A DNA stretch of 64,000 nt from Ciona intestinalis (lineage: Eukaryota > Chordata > Ascidiacea > Phlebobranchia > Cionidae): NCBI RefSeq assembly GCF_000224145.3, contig NW_004191291.1:1-64000 (forward strand), in the 5' to 3' direction. Positions 1-12,651 of the stretch are shown here, piece by piece; position 1 is the first letter of the stretch; each line of letters opens with the position of its first letter. The translations under genes and the position numbers were made by a program. The notes under the pieces are model-generated. The model was given only the letters and a program-made list of their open reading frames with translations, was not told the DNA's origin and searched no databases.

Positions 1-532
1 ATTTGTGCACTTTTTGTAGTAATGCCCGAGAAACGCTTATACATTTGTTTTACAATTGCTCATATACTAAACTTTATTGGCATAATGTTGAAGGCTGGTT
101 AGCAGCAAAACTAAGACAACCCTTAGCCCTACAACGAGATAATCTATTGTTTGGTGTTCGCCGTGACCTTCTTTTAAACTGCTTACTTCTGATCGCTAGA
201 TTTGTAATTTATCGTAGTAAAGTGCAAAAACACCGTCCTTCTGTACTTTCGTTTACTAATCTAGTCGCCTCTGTTAAACGATCTGAACGCATCATTGCTT
301 TTAATAACCACACATTGTCGAAACACCATTTAAAGTAGTCAGGTCTTCTTTAGAACCTTCCTTTGTTACCGTTTAGTCCTTTTTTATATGCTCCCGTACT
401 TATGTATTATCCCTAAACTGTATTTTTATGTACAGCTGTATATGCTTATCAGCCGTTATCCAGTCAACTCAGATCTTGTTTACCGCCAAGTCCTTTAATA
501 TTTCCATATTTGTATTGTGTTGTTATTATTGC

Positions 533-570
<38 letters not shown>
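1..570 (+). mobile_element. 3' end of a non-LTR (LINE) retrotransposon, cut by the window edge
   Basis: An open frame at 3-338 encodes the C-terminal tail of a reverse-transcriptase polyprotein. It has the zinc-knuckle pattern CTFC, then ETLIHLFYNC and W, seen at the C-terminus of LINE ORF2 proteins (zf-RVT type). The frame closes at 336-338. About 200 bp of 3' UTR follow, then a run of 30 A at 541-570. That order (ORF2 tail, UTR, poly(A)) gives the orientation and marks the true 3' end. The clade (L1/Tx1-like or another poly(A)-tailed clade) cannot be fixed from this fragment. Confidence 0.8.
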
Positions 571-574
<4 letters not shown>

Positions 575-3144
575 GGAGACCTGTGTCTTTCGTCAAGACA
601 CATTAAAATGCCCACAAGGGCCACAATGGTAACAGCTACGACCCTAGAATCCAATTCCGATGAGTTACAGGCAGGTGCGCTAGCCAATTGGCCGCAGTGT
701 CGCGGAAGTCTGGTTTCCATCAGCTACTGCACATGCGCAGACACGATGCATTTCTATCTTTATTTGATGTAAAAATGTAGGTTTGTTGCCCTTTTCGTTG
801 TCAATGACGTGATAAGGACAGTGGTCACTGTTTATACGGCATAAGTATAATTTAAGTTAAAATACAGCATATATTTTTGTTACGAAGATAGACCCTTAAA
901 AGGAAAAGTATAAAATATGTCGCATCTAAGATCTAGTATATTTAACAACTGGTACGAACAAACGAAAGTTTTTGTTTATGAATCTATGAAACTATTTTAA
1001 TCGTTTACACTCGCTAACTATAACATTTTATCGGCTTTAATATTATTAAGTGAGCATTTAAAATTAGCACCTCACTGTTTCGATTTTTTACCTGTATAAA
1101 AATATTGTTTTAATTAAACATATTCTTTTTAGCATTTATAAACGTTAAGTGGCTTTGACGCGCGCTTTATAAAGTCGTGATAAACTGTCGAGTATTTCTG
1201 TAACATTATTTTTCTGATTATCATTAAATGGGGATCCGTAAAAACAAAGTAAAAAAAGTTTCGTTGGACAAAGGGTCCCATCTTCCCCCACCCGGATATA
1301 AAGTAAGTATAACATGTTAAAAACTATAGCAATAAAGCAAAAAAAGGATCTTCAAACTATATTTTCAAAGCGTACAGTATTTCGTGTTATACACGAGTTT
1401 TCTTTATAATAAATTCATTTATTATCAAAAATTAACAATGATTTCCAACTGTCCCGTTTTACCCGGTGTGTTTTCAAATTCGTAAAATTTCACCGCTTGT
1501 GCGAATCAATAAATAACTCCGTGTGTGTTTTAGTATATACTCTTGAATTGTTATCAATTGATAAAGGAATGGTAGTACTAATTCGTGATATCACCCCAAA
1601 ACCTTCATGCATTTTGAATTCGGAAATATTGGGCAATATGGGTGCTTAAATCTCCCACCCTCTCCCTCTCTATTATAAATATCGCTTAAAAGGTATTTTT
1701 TCGTTTTTTTTTATTCCTGATTAAAGGCATATGAAACCCTGCCTATTTTTCTCGTCAGTCATTTGTTTCATAAAACTAAAACTAGCTTTACACTGAACAA
1801 AAACAAACACTAAATACTCAAGTTTATTTATAAAAATTGTTTAATTGTTCACACTCGCAAATTACAAAATTTCATCGGTTTTACTATGATTTAGCGAGCA
1901 TTTAAAATAAGCACCTCACTATTTTGCATGTTTTACTTGTTTTAAAATGCTGTTTCTATTTAACCATCATTTTAATTTTAATTTCGTCTGATAAAGTGTC
2001 CCATCTGCTCCACCCTACTAAATCACAGAAATAAAAAAGAGTAGAACGCGCAACTTCCCAAAACCGTGATATATTTAAAATAAGCACCTCACTATTTTGC
2101 ATGTTTTACTTGTTTTAAAATGCTGTTTCTATTTAACCATCATTTTAATTTTAATTTCGTCTGATAAAGTGTCCCATCTGCTCCACCCTACTAAATCACA
2201 GAAATAAAAAAGAGTAGAACGCGCAACTTCCCAAAACCGTGATATATTCTTTTTTCTATTCACGTGACCGCCAACTCCGTTCCCATTTCGCTTGGTCTCC
2301 ATTGTAAAAGATAGGCGCACAGTGATTTTAGGAGGTTTTAGCTGTTTATTTTAAAAACTACACTAACTATTTCAGTTTATTAGGCCAGTTTAGTTTTTGG
2401 TAGGTTAACGCTTACACTTTAGCGCTTGATTAGGAAAATTAATTATTTTATAAATTTAATTAAAAACGTTCAAACAAACGGTTTGTTAGAAATATATAGA
2501 TGTTTGGAAATAGTTATTTTTCACCTATAAACTTAAACTAAGTCAAAAAAAGAAGAAAAACTACATAAAACGCCCTGGCTTCCATTGACTACTATAGTGA
2601 GTGTATCATGCTCTCGCCTTTACCGACATTAGAGATGCGCGTTCTATTCTTTTTTATTTAAAACCGCTTTGTTGGTTACTTGTGGTTTGTTTTTTTGACC
2701 CAGCTTAGTCGACCGTCCTAATAAAAGAGATAACTAATATTATGCTAATTCACTGCTCACTCATAACTTACGCGTTTAAAAAAGTATGTATACTGTATAC
2801 TAGAGTTACTTTGACTTTACATTCCGATTCTAGAAAGCCAGACTATTCTTGCACGATAAAAAAATAACTATTCATTAGTTTATAAACTTTATAAATACTT
2901 TTAAAAAGTGTGCTTAATTCTTTCTTGTTGTAGTTTTGTGCTTTGATCGTAAAAAATGACAGGATTAACCTATGGCGCCCTCTATGGATTAACCACTTTA
3001 GACTGTGTTAATCACACTGTTTACTGGAATAACTTTGGTTTGGCGTTTTCTGCGTTCTTAAACTTTAGTAACTGTTTTCAGATTTAGTAGTTGTGATAGT
3101 TTATTGTTACCGAAACATTCGTGGCGATATTTGGAGCGTAGAAG
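571..3144. other. Spacer upstream of SNW1: MITE fragments, no gene seen
   Basis: No credible coding exon was found. The stretch holds right-hand portions of the B-type short element (about 950-1300, 1740-2030 and a tandem copy to 2246), recognised by GTCTGATAAAGTGTCCCATC followed by CACCCTACTA. An apparent start codon at 1229 followed by Lys-rich codons lies inside this repeat and is not a gene. Another repeat at about 2660-2790 resembles 51870-51970. The SNW1 promoter must lie close to 2900-3144, but no TATA box was identified. Confidence 0.6.
1901..2246. repeat. Perfect-looking 173-bp tandem duplication
   Basis: Bases 1901-2073 are repeated at 2074-2246 with no difference that I could see by eye. 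The unit starts at TTTAAAATAAGCACC, includes the right end of a B-type element (CACCCTACTAAAT) and about 60 bp of flanking DNA, and ends at CCGTGATATA. Because flanking DNA is included, this is a segmental tandem duplication and not two transposon insertions. Confidence 0.85.
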
Positions 3145-6100
3145 ATGGCATTACTATCAAGGTGATGAAAGCTATGAACCAACCTGTAGCATATGCAGTT
3201 GTCACTGTGAAACTATATTCAATTAACCTTAATCATTATAATATCTCATTTTATAGCCTTCTACCTGAGCCTACCCAAGTAACCTATGACCAGATCGGCT
3301 CATTTCAACCAACAACAAGAGCTGTTGTCTCGACCAAGTTTCAACCACCACCATATGGACATCGGAAAGGATTTATTCCAAGAGCTGAACGTGATTTTGG
3401 TGATGGAGGAGCTTTTCCTGAAATTCCTGTTGTCCAGTTTCCAATGGTAGGGAGATTAGAGACTAGTATACCAGAATGGTCTACACAATAAATATCCTCT
3501 GCCCAAAAATAGAACTTTCTAATCTGCAGTACGTATATATTAGATTGGAAAAAATGCGTTATAATTAATTAAAAATTTAGGGCCTTAAAAAAACTTGGGC
3601 AATTTTGCCAAGTCAAAAAAGTCTATCTACATGTTGTTTATAATAAAGACTACTGTATTAAATCTAAATCAATTTAGCACAAAAATGCGCGTCCACAAAA
3701 AAGCAAAAATATTTCAGACTAATATCGAGTCATCGACCTTCCCAAACTTGTAAGATTATCATCTGTAAAAAAAACTCATACACGTTGATACAACTAATGC
3801 ATTGCCTATTCTATACTTGTTCAGGGTCAGGAACATAAACTTTTCCTCACTTTTACCTTATAATATTTAATATACATGCGACTTATTATCCGATCATCAC
3901 TCTCTTTTTTAACAAGTGGGCACTCATTTTTTTATTATTATTTTCTGGGGACTTTTAAAAAACGTCGTTTTTGTGACATATAAAACGTGTATTGGTATAT
4001 TATTTCAATATTTTATAAAAAAAATCCTTTACTAACAGTTAGTTTTACAGTTTACACACATAAGACTTAAACCCCTAACTCGACGAACCCCTAATGACGG
4101 CACGCTAACCGTTACACCACAGAGCCGACGATAGTAAACAGATCGAAAGAGCGTATATAACCTACCTAGTTTGGGAGAGATGTTTTTACTAGTGTTTTAT
4201 ATATTTATAAAGGTATTTTCAGTTTTTAAGTAATTTGTTTTACACTTAGGGATGCACATTACAGAATAATTAGGTATTCTAGGATATCCTAGAATACTTT
4301 AATTCGAATCTAGAATTCCGAATCTAGAATTTCGAATCTTTTTATATTTATAGGAAAAAAAAATGTTACCCACAAAAGTCAGTTTATTGGCCCTTTCATA
4401 GCAGCCTTGTTGGGTCATGAGCTGTAGAAGGATCAAAAATTGTACTATTGGGTAGTTTTTGTGTCATGAAACGTAAAGCAGGCTATGAAAAGACGTTGCG
4501 AAACGTTTACTCCCGAAAGTCCCACAGACACAAAAATATTTTTTTTCAAAATTAATAAGTTTCAAAAATTGTTAATATAGTATATGAGATGACGTGTAAT
4601 GACGTCATTAAACAGAATACCGAATCCCGTAATTAGATTCGAATATAAAGGATTCGAATCTCACGGATTCGAAATTCTGTAATGTGCATCCCTATTTACA
4701 CTTATTACCAATTTAAAGTGTTTCTTTGTATATTTTTTCAAAATTTTAAACCTAATAAGAGCGCCCACTTGTGAAAAGAAGAGAGTGATGATCGGATAAT
4801 AAGTCGCAACTAGTATTTGTTAGCCGGAAACATATTTTCGTAATCCATAACACAAGAGGTATTCTAAAACACAAGAGGTAACTGAATCACCGCTCTAACT
4901 TTACCTCAATGATAAAGTATTTTAAAAATCTAAATGACAATTTAAAAACTAAATTTAGTCAAACATTAAAAAGGACTAGTAACTTAACATTCTAAACCTG
5001 TAAAGCGCACTACATCACTAGATAGCACATGTGAAACCCTGGTAAATGATTTTTTAAAGTTGCTTAAAAACTAATAGCTTACTGTTCATATTTACATAAT
5101 CATGAGTCATGACTATTCTGTTTGTACACTTTCCCTGATCCTGTTTATATTAAAACGGTGTTTTGCTGAAACTGCTATATATTTATAGGGAATGGGAAAA
5201 AACAAAAAAAAGTCAGAAGCTCTTGCAGTTCAACTCGATCCAGAAGGCAAAATAAAATATGATGCCATTGCAAGACAAGGGCACAGCAAGGATAGAGTTG
5301 TTCATTCAAAGTTTCAACAACTTGTGCCCAAGGAAATTCTCAATGAAGATGATCCTGACCTTCAACGACCCGATGAAGAAAAAATAAAAGAGGTAATTTT
5401 TAGTTTTAAAGGGGAACCAACGAAAAATTTGCACATGGATAGAGATGCTCAAATGTGATTTTTTTAAATAACCTTGTACAAGTTTTGCAAGACATTTATT
5501 TTTGAAGTTGCTTAATTTTGTCAATAATTTGCTGGTTACATTCTTGGTATTAACAGTTTAATACATGATATTTTGCAAGCTTGAGTATGAGGTATATATA
5601 GCTTTAGTTAAAGGTGTGCAATACAACATTTACTGTGTTGTTATAATAAACAAGGGATTGTCCCACAATTGGTAACTACATTCATGTCAATTAATTGTAG
5701 CAAACAGAAGCAACACGGTTAGCACTAGAAAAACTTACAAATGAAAAGATTTCTGCTGCAATGCCAGTTAAAAGAGCTGAACAACGAGCACCTGCACAGT
5801 ATATCAGGTTAGACTAATGTTTGTGGATTTAAACATTTAGATATATATATTATATGTGTAGTTTTATGTGCTCTGTATTGACGGAAAGCAAATATTAAAA
5901 ACAAAACTGTGTTTTTAACTTAAACATATGAATGCTATCTTGCTTTGTGTATTTATTTTGTAAATGATAATTTGCAGTATTTTGTTGTGTCACATAGATA
6001 CACACCATCCCAACAAGGGGCAGGGTTCAACTCCGGTGCAAAACAACGAGTTATTAGAATGGTGGAAATGCAGAAAGATCCAATGGAACCACCAAAGTTT

Positions 6101-9100
6101 AAGTAAAGACTTATTTTCATACATTTTACATCATTGCTGTTTAATCTACCATACTAGGAAAAAAATTGTATATATGGACGGGACACATTTAGTACATAAA
6201 TAATGTTTTAAGCAATTAACAACGATCTATGGGAGTCTTGAAGATACCGTTTCGGTTGTTTAATACTTTGAATGTTCTTTGTTTACTATCAAATGGGATG
6301 ACGAGAAGATAGAATGTGAAAGAAAAGTGTAGGAAATTATGTTTCTGTTGAGTTAAAAATCATTGCTAATTAATCATTCAGAACACGTGGTTTGTGGTTA
6401 AAGGTACGGCTTATTTCATTATTCCCAATTTTGCAAAATGTGAAATTCATACAAAAAATAATTGCAGCAGTTTTCATTGATTCAATATAAAAAAAGTTTT
6501 TTTTAAACATTTTTTTGATGTAATTTGAAAATGGCAGATTGGATGTTACGGTTCATTACTTTTCACAGGGTAAATTCGCAACAAACAAAAATAATTATAT
6601 AAATACAAAGCTATGCTGACTAGTCTCTGTTTTTTTTAATTCCTTTCTTCTTCTTTTTTTTGCTCTTACATGCAACTCTTACATGTGCTTGGCCCAATTT
6701 TCAGCCAAGTGCCTTTAAAAAAAGCAGACGCCCTGGTCTCTGCACATCCTGTTAATTACAACAGCTTACATAAATATATTTTATTAAATTTAAAAAGGAC
6801 ATGGAAACACTGATCACTTCAGTAAATCGCGATGCTTTATGAATCCTAGTTGTGCAAATTGAAAAACTCAAATATATATATAAAAATAAATAATTTTTAT
6901 TCCAAAATTAGTTTAAACTTTTGCAGTAGATCCTAATATTTTAAAAATAAAACAGTTCCAGACTTAATGCGTCGACGTTGCAATTTGTTACTTTTCATAG
7001 AGCAAATTCACAATGAACGAAAAATAATAAAATAGAGAGACAAGCCCGCTGTCAATATCTTTTAAATGTTTTTATTTTCATTTTCTGCTTTTGCTCTGCT
7101 GTCCTGTATGCTGTACCCAACATTTGATTAGTTTTAAATAATGTAAGCTGCCTTATTTGTCCAAGTGCTTTTCTTGTTTTTTTTTTACGGGTACTTGTGC
7201 ACCTGCTCGCGTCCCTAGTATTTGACCGGTTGATTGTTCACGTCCTGACTGTTATAGATGTCAGGTTATGTTGGCCATTTATTAAACACCATAGAATAGT
7301 ATGTATTAAATAGGTGCAATAAATCCGAACTCCAGAGTTTGTCTGCCCAACCATATAATATTTGGCAAATATGCATTATAATGTCTAACAAAAATAAATC
7401 ATTTTATTAGAACAAACAAGAAATTACCACAAGGTCCACCGAGTCCACCGGCACCAGTAATGCATTCCCCAAATCGTAAAGTAACCGTGAAGGAACAACA
7501 AGATTGGAAAGTTCCACCTTGTATTTCAAACTGGAAAAATGCTAAGGTGAATCCCAGGATTTTCTACACATATATATATATATATATATATTTATGTTAA
7601 ATGTGTATCATATTCATATAGTATAAGGTGATAAATAAACTTCAGTTTTAATTCTAAGTTTATTCCCTTGGTAAACATTGCCATATGACCTTGTGTGCTC
7701 ACCAATATAGAACAGCAAGGAATCATGCAGTGTTTTAAGGTATATAAACTTTGGCTACCAAGCATTATGTAAATCTATTATACTTGTTCTGGTCTTGCAG
7801 AAATCTGAATCTTGTTACCCATATTAAATAAGTTTGCCAGGAGAGCTTACCAAGTAACTGGAGATATAACTATCTTTATAACTTGCAACCTTGCAGGGCC
7901 ACACGATTCCACTTGACAAGCGACTTGCAGCTGATGGTCGAGGTTTACAAAGTGTTCACATCAATGAAAACTTTGCGAAACTTGCTGAAGCACTTTATAT
8001 CGCTGATAGAAAGGTAAAAGTAGCACAACGTTTCTATCATCATCATCTTTGTTGTTATTTAAAAGTTTTAAATTGAGGTGTTGTGCATTCTAGTCTGTAT
8101 GAGCAAATTTACCATCGGTAAACACAAACTAAACAATAACATGGTCAAAACTATTTAAAGATATATAAATTGTTAATTATTGTATATTAAATGCACAGCT
8201 TCCTAATCTATGCAATTTGATTACCTTACAAAAGCAGCTGAATTATAATACACTTAAATGTAGACCGACCTAGGTAGCGTAAGTCACATCCATTTTTTCT
8301 GCTTAGATTATTTCAAATATCCAAACCCGTTTTCTCAACTTGGTTGGATGATTGATAAATTAATGTATTTATATTCTATTTGTGTTACACCTTTTTAAAA
8401 AAAACATTTTTCTGTTTATATATTTTTTCCAATTCTTTATATATATTGATGACAGGCGAGAGAAGCTGTTGAGATGAGAGCTCACGTTGAGAGGAAGATT
8501 GCTTCCAAGGAGAAGGAAGCAAAAGAGCGTCAACTTCGTCAACTCGCGGAGGAAGCAAGGAATAAAAGATCCGGGATCAGAAAAGAGGACAAAGGTGATG
8601 ATGCAGAAGCAGAATTTAATCCTTTTGTAGCAGTCTGGATTTGCTATGTGCAAACCATGCAGCCAGATATGCAACGATCCCACACCTGGTCACTATGATT
8701 CCGCACTTAGGCGAACGGGATGTTTTAAAATATATTTTTTCGGTTCTCCCAGTAAAGATGGTTCTCTGTTAAATGAATAAAACCCATGAATATTACTTAA
8801 CAAAAAGGTGAAACACTAAAAGGTAGTTTGTTATATAAAACGCTGGAAAATAGCATTAGTAGTACTAAATTAAGCTTACTCAATACGTTTGAAATAACCA
8901 TTGAATAATACTATCTACACCTACCAATCTTTTAGGAGTTAAAGCCAAATGAAATCCTAAGCAATTTATTTTAAATGACTGTAAATGTGATCACAATATT
9001 CACTTCTATAATAAGAGATAAACTTATTTACTAACACTGCAACATGAAAACTACCTACTTGCTTCAGTTTATGGCTAGTATGTGACTATAACTAATACTG

Positions 9101-12100
9101 TCGAACATGGTGTCCTAATAGCCAGACATATTTGATACCACAACCTGGTTCGCATACAAAACACTGCCCCCTTGACTGGGTAACCATGACAACAAGCATA
9201 AAATGGATACGAGAAAGAATAATGCATGCAACGTATCTAAATAACGTATGGATGACCTGAAGAAAAAATAAAATTTAAAAACTCTGTGTAAGACTTTAGT
9301 ATAGGATTTTGTTGACAAACCTATAACATTTTTGTTGAATCTTACCAAAGAATCTTCATTTATTACGCAATGACAGTTTTTAATTTAGTTTGTATTTAGG
9401 TTACCTCTGTTGAATAAAACCAAGACAAGTAGCAAAGGTTTATATTGAACTTATATGACGGATATATATATTGTTATCATTAGCCTTAGTTAAAGATTCG
9501 CATCTTACTTGATTCTAGGTTAACCTTTTTCTAAAGATAATTTTTTTATAAACAGATGACAAAGAAATGAAGGAGAGAGATGAAATACGGAAAGAAAGAC
9601 ATCATGAACGACAAAGACAACGGAACATTGAGCGTGCTGCTCCTGAAAAAAGGTCAAATATACAAATGTGGTTTGGAATTTTACAATCCTGCTGTTGGTG
9701 CCAAATTAAAGGGGCATACCAACGAAAAATTAAAAATTCAGACACGGGTAGAGATGCTCTAATGTGACCTAAAGGTACCATCAAAGTTTGCCAAAACCAA
9801 AAAAAGGCACTAGACTTTGACCGTTTTGATTTCCAACTACTAAAGAAATAAAAAACTTTATTTTGGATTTGTTGTACTGAATGCTTCTTTGTAAATGTAT
9901 ATATAAAAAAATAAAATCTTAATTGAGTTTTAATTTTTCAAGCCTAATGTTTAACACGAAAAAACAAGTTTTTTATAAAGAAAATAGTACAGCACGTACC
10001 ACTAATATATAATAAACATTTTAATATAAAAAGTGTTAAAAATAAAGTAATATGGAGAACGTGCGATAGAGCATATTATGTAGCTATCAATAGTTAAAAC
10101 ATAGTAAAGTTTATGTTTTACAATTGTTTTATATATTCTTATAGAAGAAGCATTCAATATACCAAATCAGAAATAAAATTTGAATTTTCTTTAGGATTTT
10201 AGAAACTAGAATCGATCAAAGTTGAGTGAAATCCCATGAATTTTTTGTAACTCATTTTTTCAAAAGCTGTTTCCTATTTTGAAACTTTGATGGTAGCTTT
10301 AGATTACATTTGAGCATATCTATCAATACACAAATTTTGATTTTTCGTTGGTATGTTCCTTTAATTCTATCTGACTTTTAATATTGAAATGGAATATGCA
10401 TTTTTGTAATAATATATTATCTTGTTTTTAGATGTCTTTTTATGTTCAACCTGTTACTTGTTTAAGTCAACCTGTTACTTGTTACACAAACAAGTTTGCT
10501 AATAATCTGTTGTTTTGATCAGGAGTCGATTACGAGAGGAACGCGACATCAGTGAGAAAGTTGCTCTTGGTCTTCCGAATACAAGAGCTGGGCAAGAAGT
10601 ACAGTTTGATCAACGACTTTTTAATAAAACCAAGGTTTGTATTTTTCACTGTCAGTCTTATTGGATGATTAGATGTTAATAGATTATAAACAAGAACTAT
10701 GATAAATATATAAAATATTAGTTATATAACCAAGTATCATTACTCAAGAATTTATTCGCGTGAACTCAACGCAAGCGCCTAACTAAATGATAGAAGAACT
10801 AAAAGAAAGTGACTAGAAAAACTTTGATTGATTTCTAGTGTGGAATGTTACTAACCTGATAAAGAACACCTAAATGTATTTATAATATATGCCTGCAAAA
10901 TTTTACATAGAACGGTTTAATTGTGCCGTGCCTTTATAAAAGTTTAGCTTCAATAATATTATAACAATATTATATTACTTATTTGATAAAGTAACAAATC
11001 CGCTCGCAGTAAACAAAAAGAAGGAATCTAACAAGTTAGTTTAAATATCACGGATGTTTGGTATTACAAATACTGCATCATAATGTACAAAAGTATTTAT
11101 TCTTTCAAATATTTCACACAGGGCATGGACAGTGGGTTTGCAGGTGGTGATGATGAAGGTTATAATGTTTATGACAAAGCATGGAGATCCGAAACACAGA
11201 TTGGCAACAGTATTTATCGGCCAACTAAAGACAAGGACAAGGAAATGTATGGAGATGATGATATTGATAAACTCATCAAAAGCAACAAGTAAGTTGTATT
11301 GAGATTACAGTTCCAATCAATTATCACCCAAGGCACCAGACTAGGGATGTAGGCCAGTATTCTTCTATTACCCTTGCTGAAACCCATAACTTTTACTTGA
11401 TTTATATATTTAAATATATTTATGTTTTTATAACATAACTTCTTTTGATTTGCTGAAATAAATGGTCCTAATGATGTAAGTGAGATTCATTATTTAAACC
11501 ATTTCCAACAACAACATCAGCCAGATATACGTGTTTTAAATAATGGAATACACATATATGTTTTCATTTCACTTTTATTAACGCTGCCTACACAATTATG
11601 TGAAAATCTAAATATTTAGCTTATAGTTTTGAATGTCTAATTTCAAAAAAACGTATTTCACGCCGTGGTTTGTACACGTTTAATTTCGGCAATCATGGTC
11701 AAAAGACAAAGTGGAAGACTAAAATGATATCCCAATAGAATCATTATGTTTTGCGACTTGAGGGTTAAGTAGCAATGATTTATCAAAACATTTGTTCAAG
11801 TATTAAAATAATATACAAGATATTTATTCCACCATCCACATTAAACAGGTTTGTACCGGATCGTGGATTCAAGGGTGCTGACTCGTCCCAACAACGAGAA
11901 GGTCCCGTTCAGTTTGAAAAAGATGAAGATTTATTCGGACTTAATAAGTTTATGGAACAAGCTAAACAAGTAAGTTTTTATAAATTAAATTTAATAAAGC
12001 TCGTTCAATATTTATTTTAAATTTAGCTGTCCTATTCAGGTAAAAAAATAGAGTCAATTGTATAAAAAAATAGAGTCAAATGTACAAATTATGCTGCATA

Positions 12101-12297
12101 AAATAAATAAAGTAAAAGAGCTGCCTAGTTAATATTGGGATTGGCATCCACTATTACGTAGATATTAAGTTAGTTCTTAGTTTATTTTCGAAATTTATTA
12201 TACTTGTTTGACTTCGTAGGCACGAAAAAGACCAACTGAATCAGGAAGTAAATCGAAATCCGACCATGATAAAAAGAGAAGTCGGAAGGGGGAGTGA
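3145..12297 (+). CDS. SNW1: SNW domain-containing protein 1 (SKIP), complete, 13 coding exons
   Basis: Nuclear splicing factor and transcription co-regulator; in other animals a component of the activated spliceosome (Prp45/SKIP family). Exons: 3145-3161, 3257-3446, 5189-5392, 5701-5807, 5998-6102, 7411-7546, 7897-8013, 8456-8594, 9556-9652, 10523-10634, 11122-11288, 11849-11969, 12220-12297. All introns are GT-AG and phases carry through, giving 529 aa (human SNW1 is 536). Landmarks in order: MALLS start, PPPYGHRKGFIPR, FGDGGAFPEI, KIKYDAIARQG, DDPDLQRPDEE, the SNW signature SNWKNAK (exon 6), DKRLAADGRGLQ, NFAKLAEALYIADRKA, a charged coiled-coil stretch ERDEIRKERHHER, DSGFAGGDDEGYNVYD, REGPVQFEKDEDLFGL and a Lys/Arg-rich tail ending RKGE. 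The start was chosen because the 17-nt first exon encodes MALLS in phase, matching human MALTS. A longer open frame beginning at 3093 is intronic read-through. No damage seen. Confidence 0.97.
4078..4130 (-). repeat. tRNA-like head of a SINE fragment
   Basis: Read on the minus strand, this stretch has a pol III A-box-like GTGGTGTAACGGTTAGCGTG and a B-box-like GGGGTTCGTCGAGT at tRNA-like spacing. No aminoacyl stem or intact cloverleaf is evident, so a SINE head is more likely than a functional tRNA gene. Confidence 0.5.
4247..4694. mobile_element. hAT-like MITE with 8-bp target-site duplication
   Basis: The terminal inverted repeat TAGGGATGCACATTACAGAA at 4247 is mirrored by TTCTGTAATGTGCATCCCTA ending at 4694 (448 bp). 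The element is flanked by identical TTTACACT at 4239-4246 and 4695-4702. An 8-bp duplication is the hallmark of hAT transposases. The interior is rich in palindromic GAATC/GATTC motifs and carries no coding frame, so it is non-autonomous. Confidence 0.85.
5400..5460 (+). repeat. C-type short element fragment beside SNW1 exon 3
   Basis: The segment GGGGAACCAACGAAAAATTT...GATGCTCAAATGTGA begins a few bases after the exon 3 donor. Similar segments occur at 9698, 10376 (inverted), 27584, 29590 and 30620 (inverted). Reading through the donor would add residues encoded by this repeat and then stop, so it is not coding. Confidence 0.55.
7568..7592. repeat. (TA)n microsatellite in SNW1 intron 6
   Basis: Simple TA dinucleotide run. 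Similar TA runs occur at about 13770-13793 and 28386-28402. Confidence 0.9.
9698..10376. mobile_element. C-type short element with inverted ends in SNW1 intron 9
   Basis: The left arm AAAGGGGCATACCAACGAAAA...GTGACCTAAAGGTACCATCAAAG at 9698-9790 is matched by its diverged reverse complement CTTTGATGGTAGC...TTTTTCGTTGGTATG at about 10285-10374. The central part is AT-rich and non-coding. Single arms elsewhere (5400, 27584, 29590, 30440-30620) show this is a family. The exact ends and target duplication could not be fixed. Confidence 0.55.
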
Positions 12298-12403
12298 AAT
12301 ATTCAGATGGAACAACTGCTTCAACATTTCTCAATTGATAATCATATTACCTGGTGGTTGTTTACACTATCTCTATGTGAGCATACTGATGTTAAGTTTG
12401 TTC

Positions 12404-12409
12404 AATAAA
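12404..12409 (+). promoter_or_regulatory. Polyadenylation signal of SNW1
   Basis: AATAAA lies about 107 nt after the SNW1 stop. A second AATAAA near 12577 could serve as an alternative. Confidence 0.6.
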
Positions 12410-12651
12410 TTGTAAAGAAGGAAATCTAGCTTAACTATTCAAACATGGTGTGTCCCTATTTTAGCGCTTGAACTTCAATTGCTTTGAACAGTTTTTTGTA
12501 GAAGTGTCAACCATAAAAAATGTTCTCATTGCAAATTGTTTGTTGTTCATACCGTGTGTAAAATGAATTCACAAGAAATAAAATAAACTCAAAGAAGACA
12601 AGAGAGCAAATAGGTCTAATTTTAAGGCATTGTAAAATGATGAATAAAGTC

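Larger units (their letters stand above)
3879..4807. mobile_element. Foldback element in SNW1 intron 2, interrupted by a second MITE
   Basis: An imperfect inverted repeat of about 44 bp, starting GCGACTTATTATCCGATCAT, lies at 3879-3922. Its reverse complement (GATCGGATAATAAGTCGC) ends at 4807. The two arms enclose the hAT-like MITE at 4247-4694 and a tRNA-like segment near 4078-4130. The arms contain the internal segment CAAGTGGGC / GCCCACTTG. No autonomous coding part and no clear target duplication were found. Confidence 0.65.

Noticed and set aside
1229-1310. ATG followed by Lys-rich codons resembling a small protein start
   Set aside because: The same sequence recurs near 43665 and 45615 as the right end of B-type elements, ending in CCCATC...CACCC. 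It is repeat DNA.
9567-9784. Three overlapping open frames continuing past SNW1 exon 9
   Set aside because: The true exon ends at 9652 with an AG|GTCAAA donor that keeps phase with exon 10. The rest is intron and C-type repeat.
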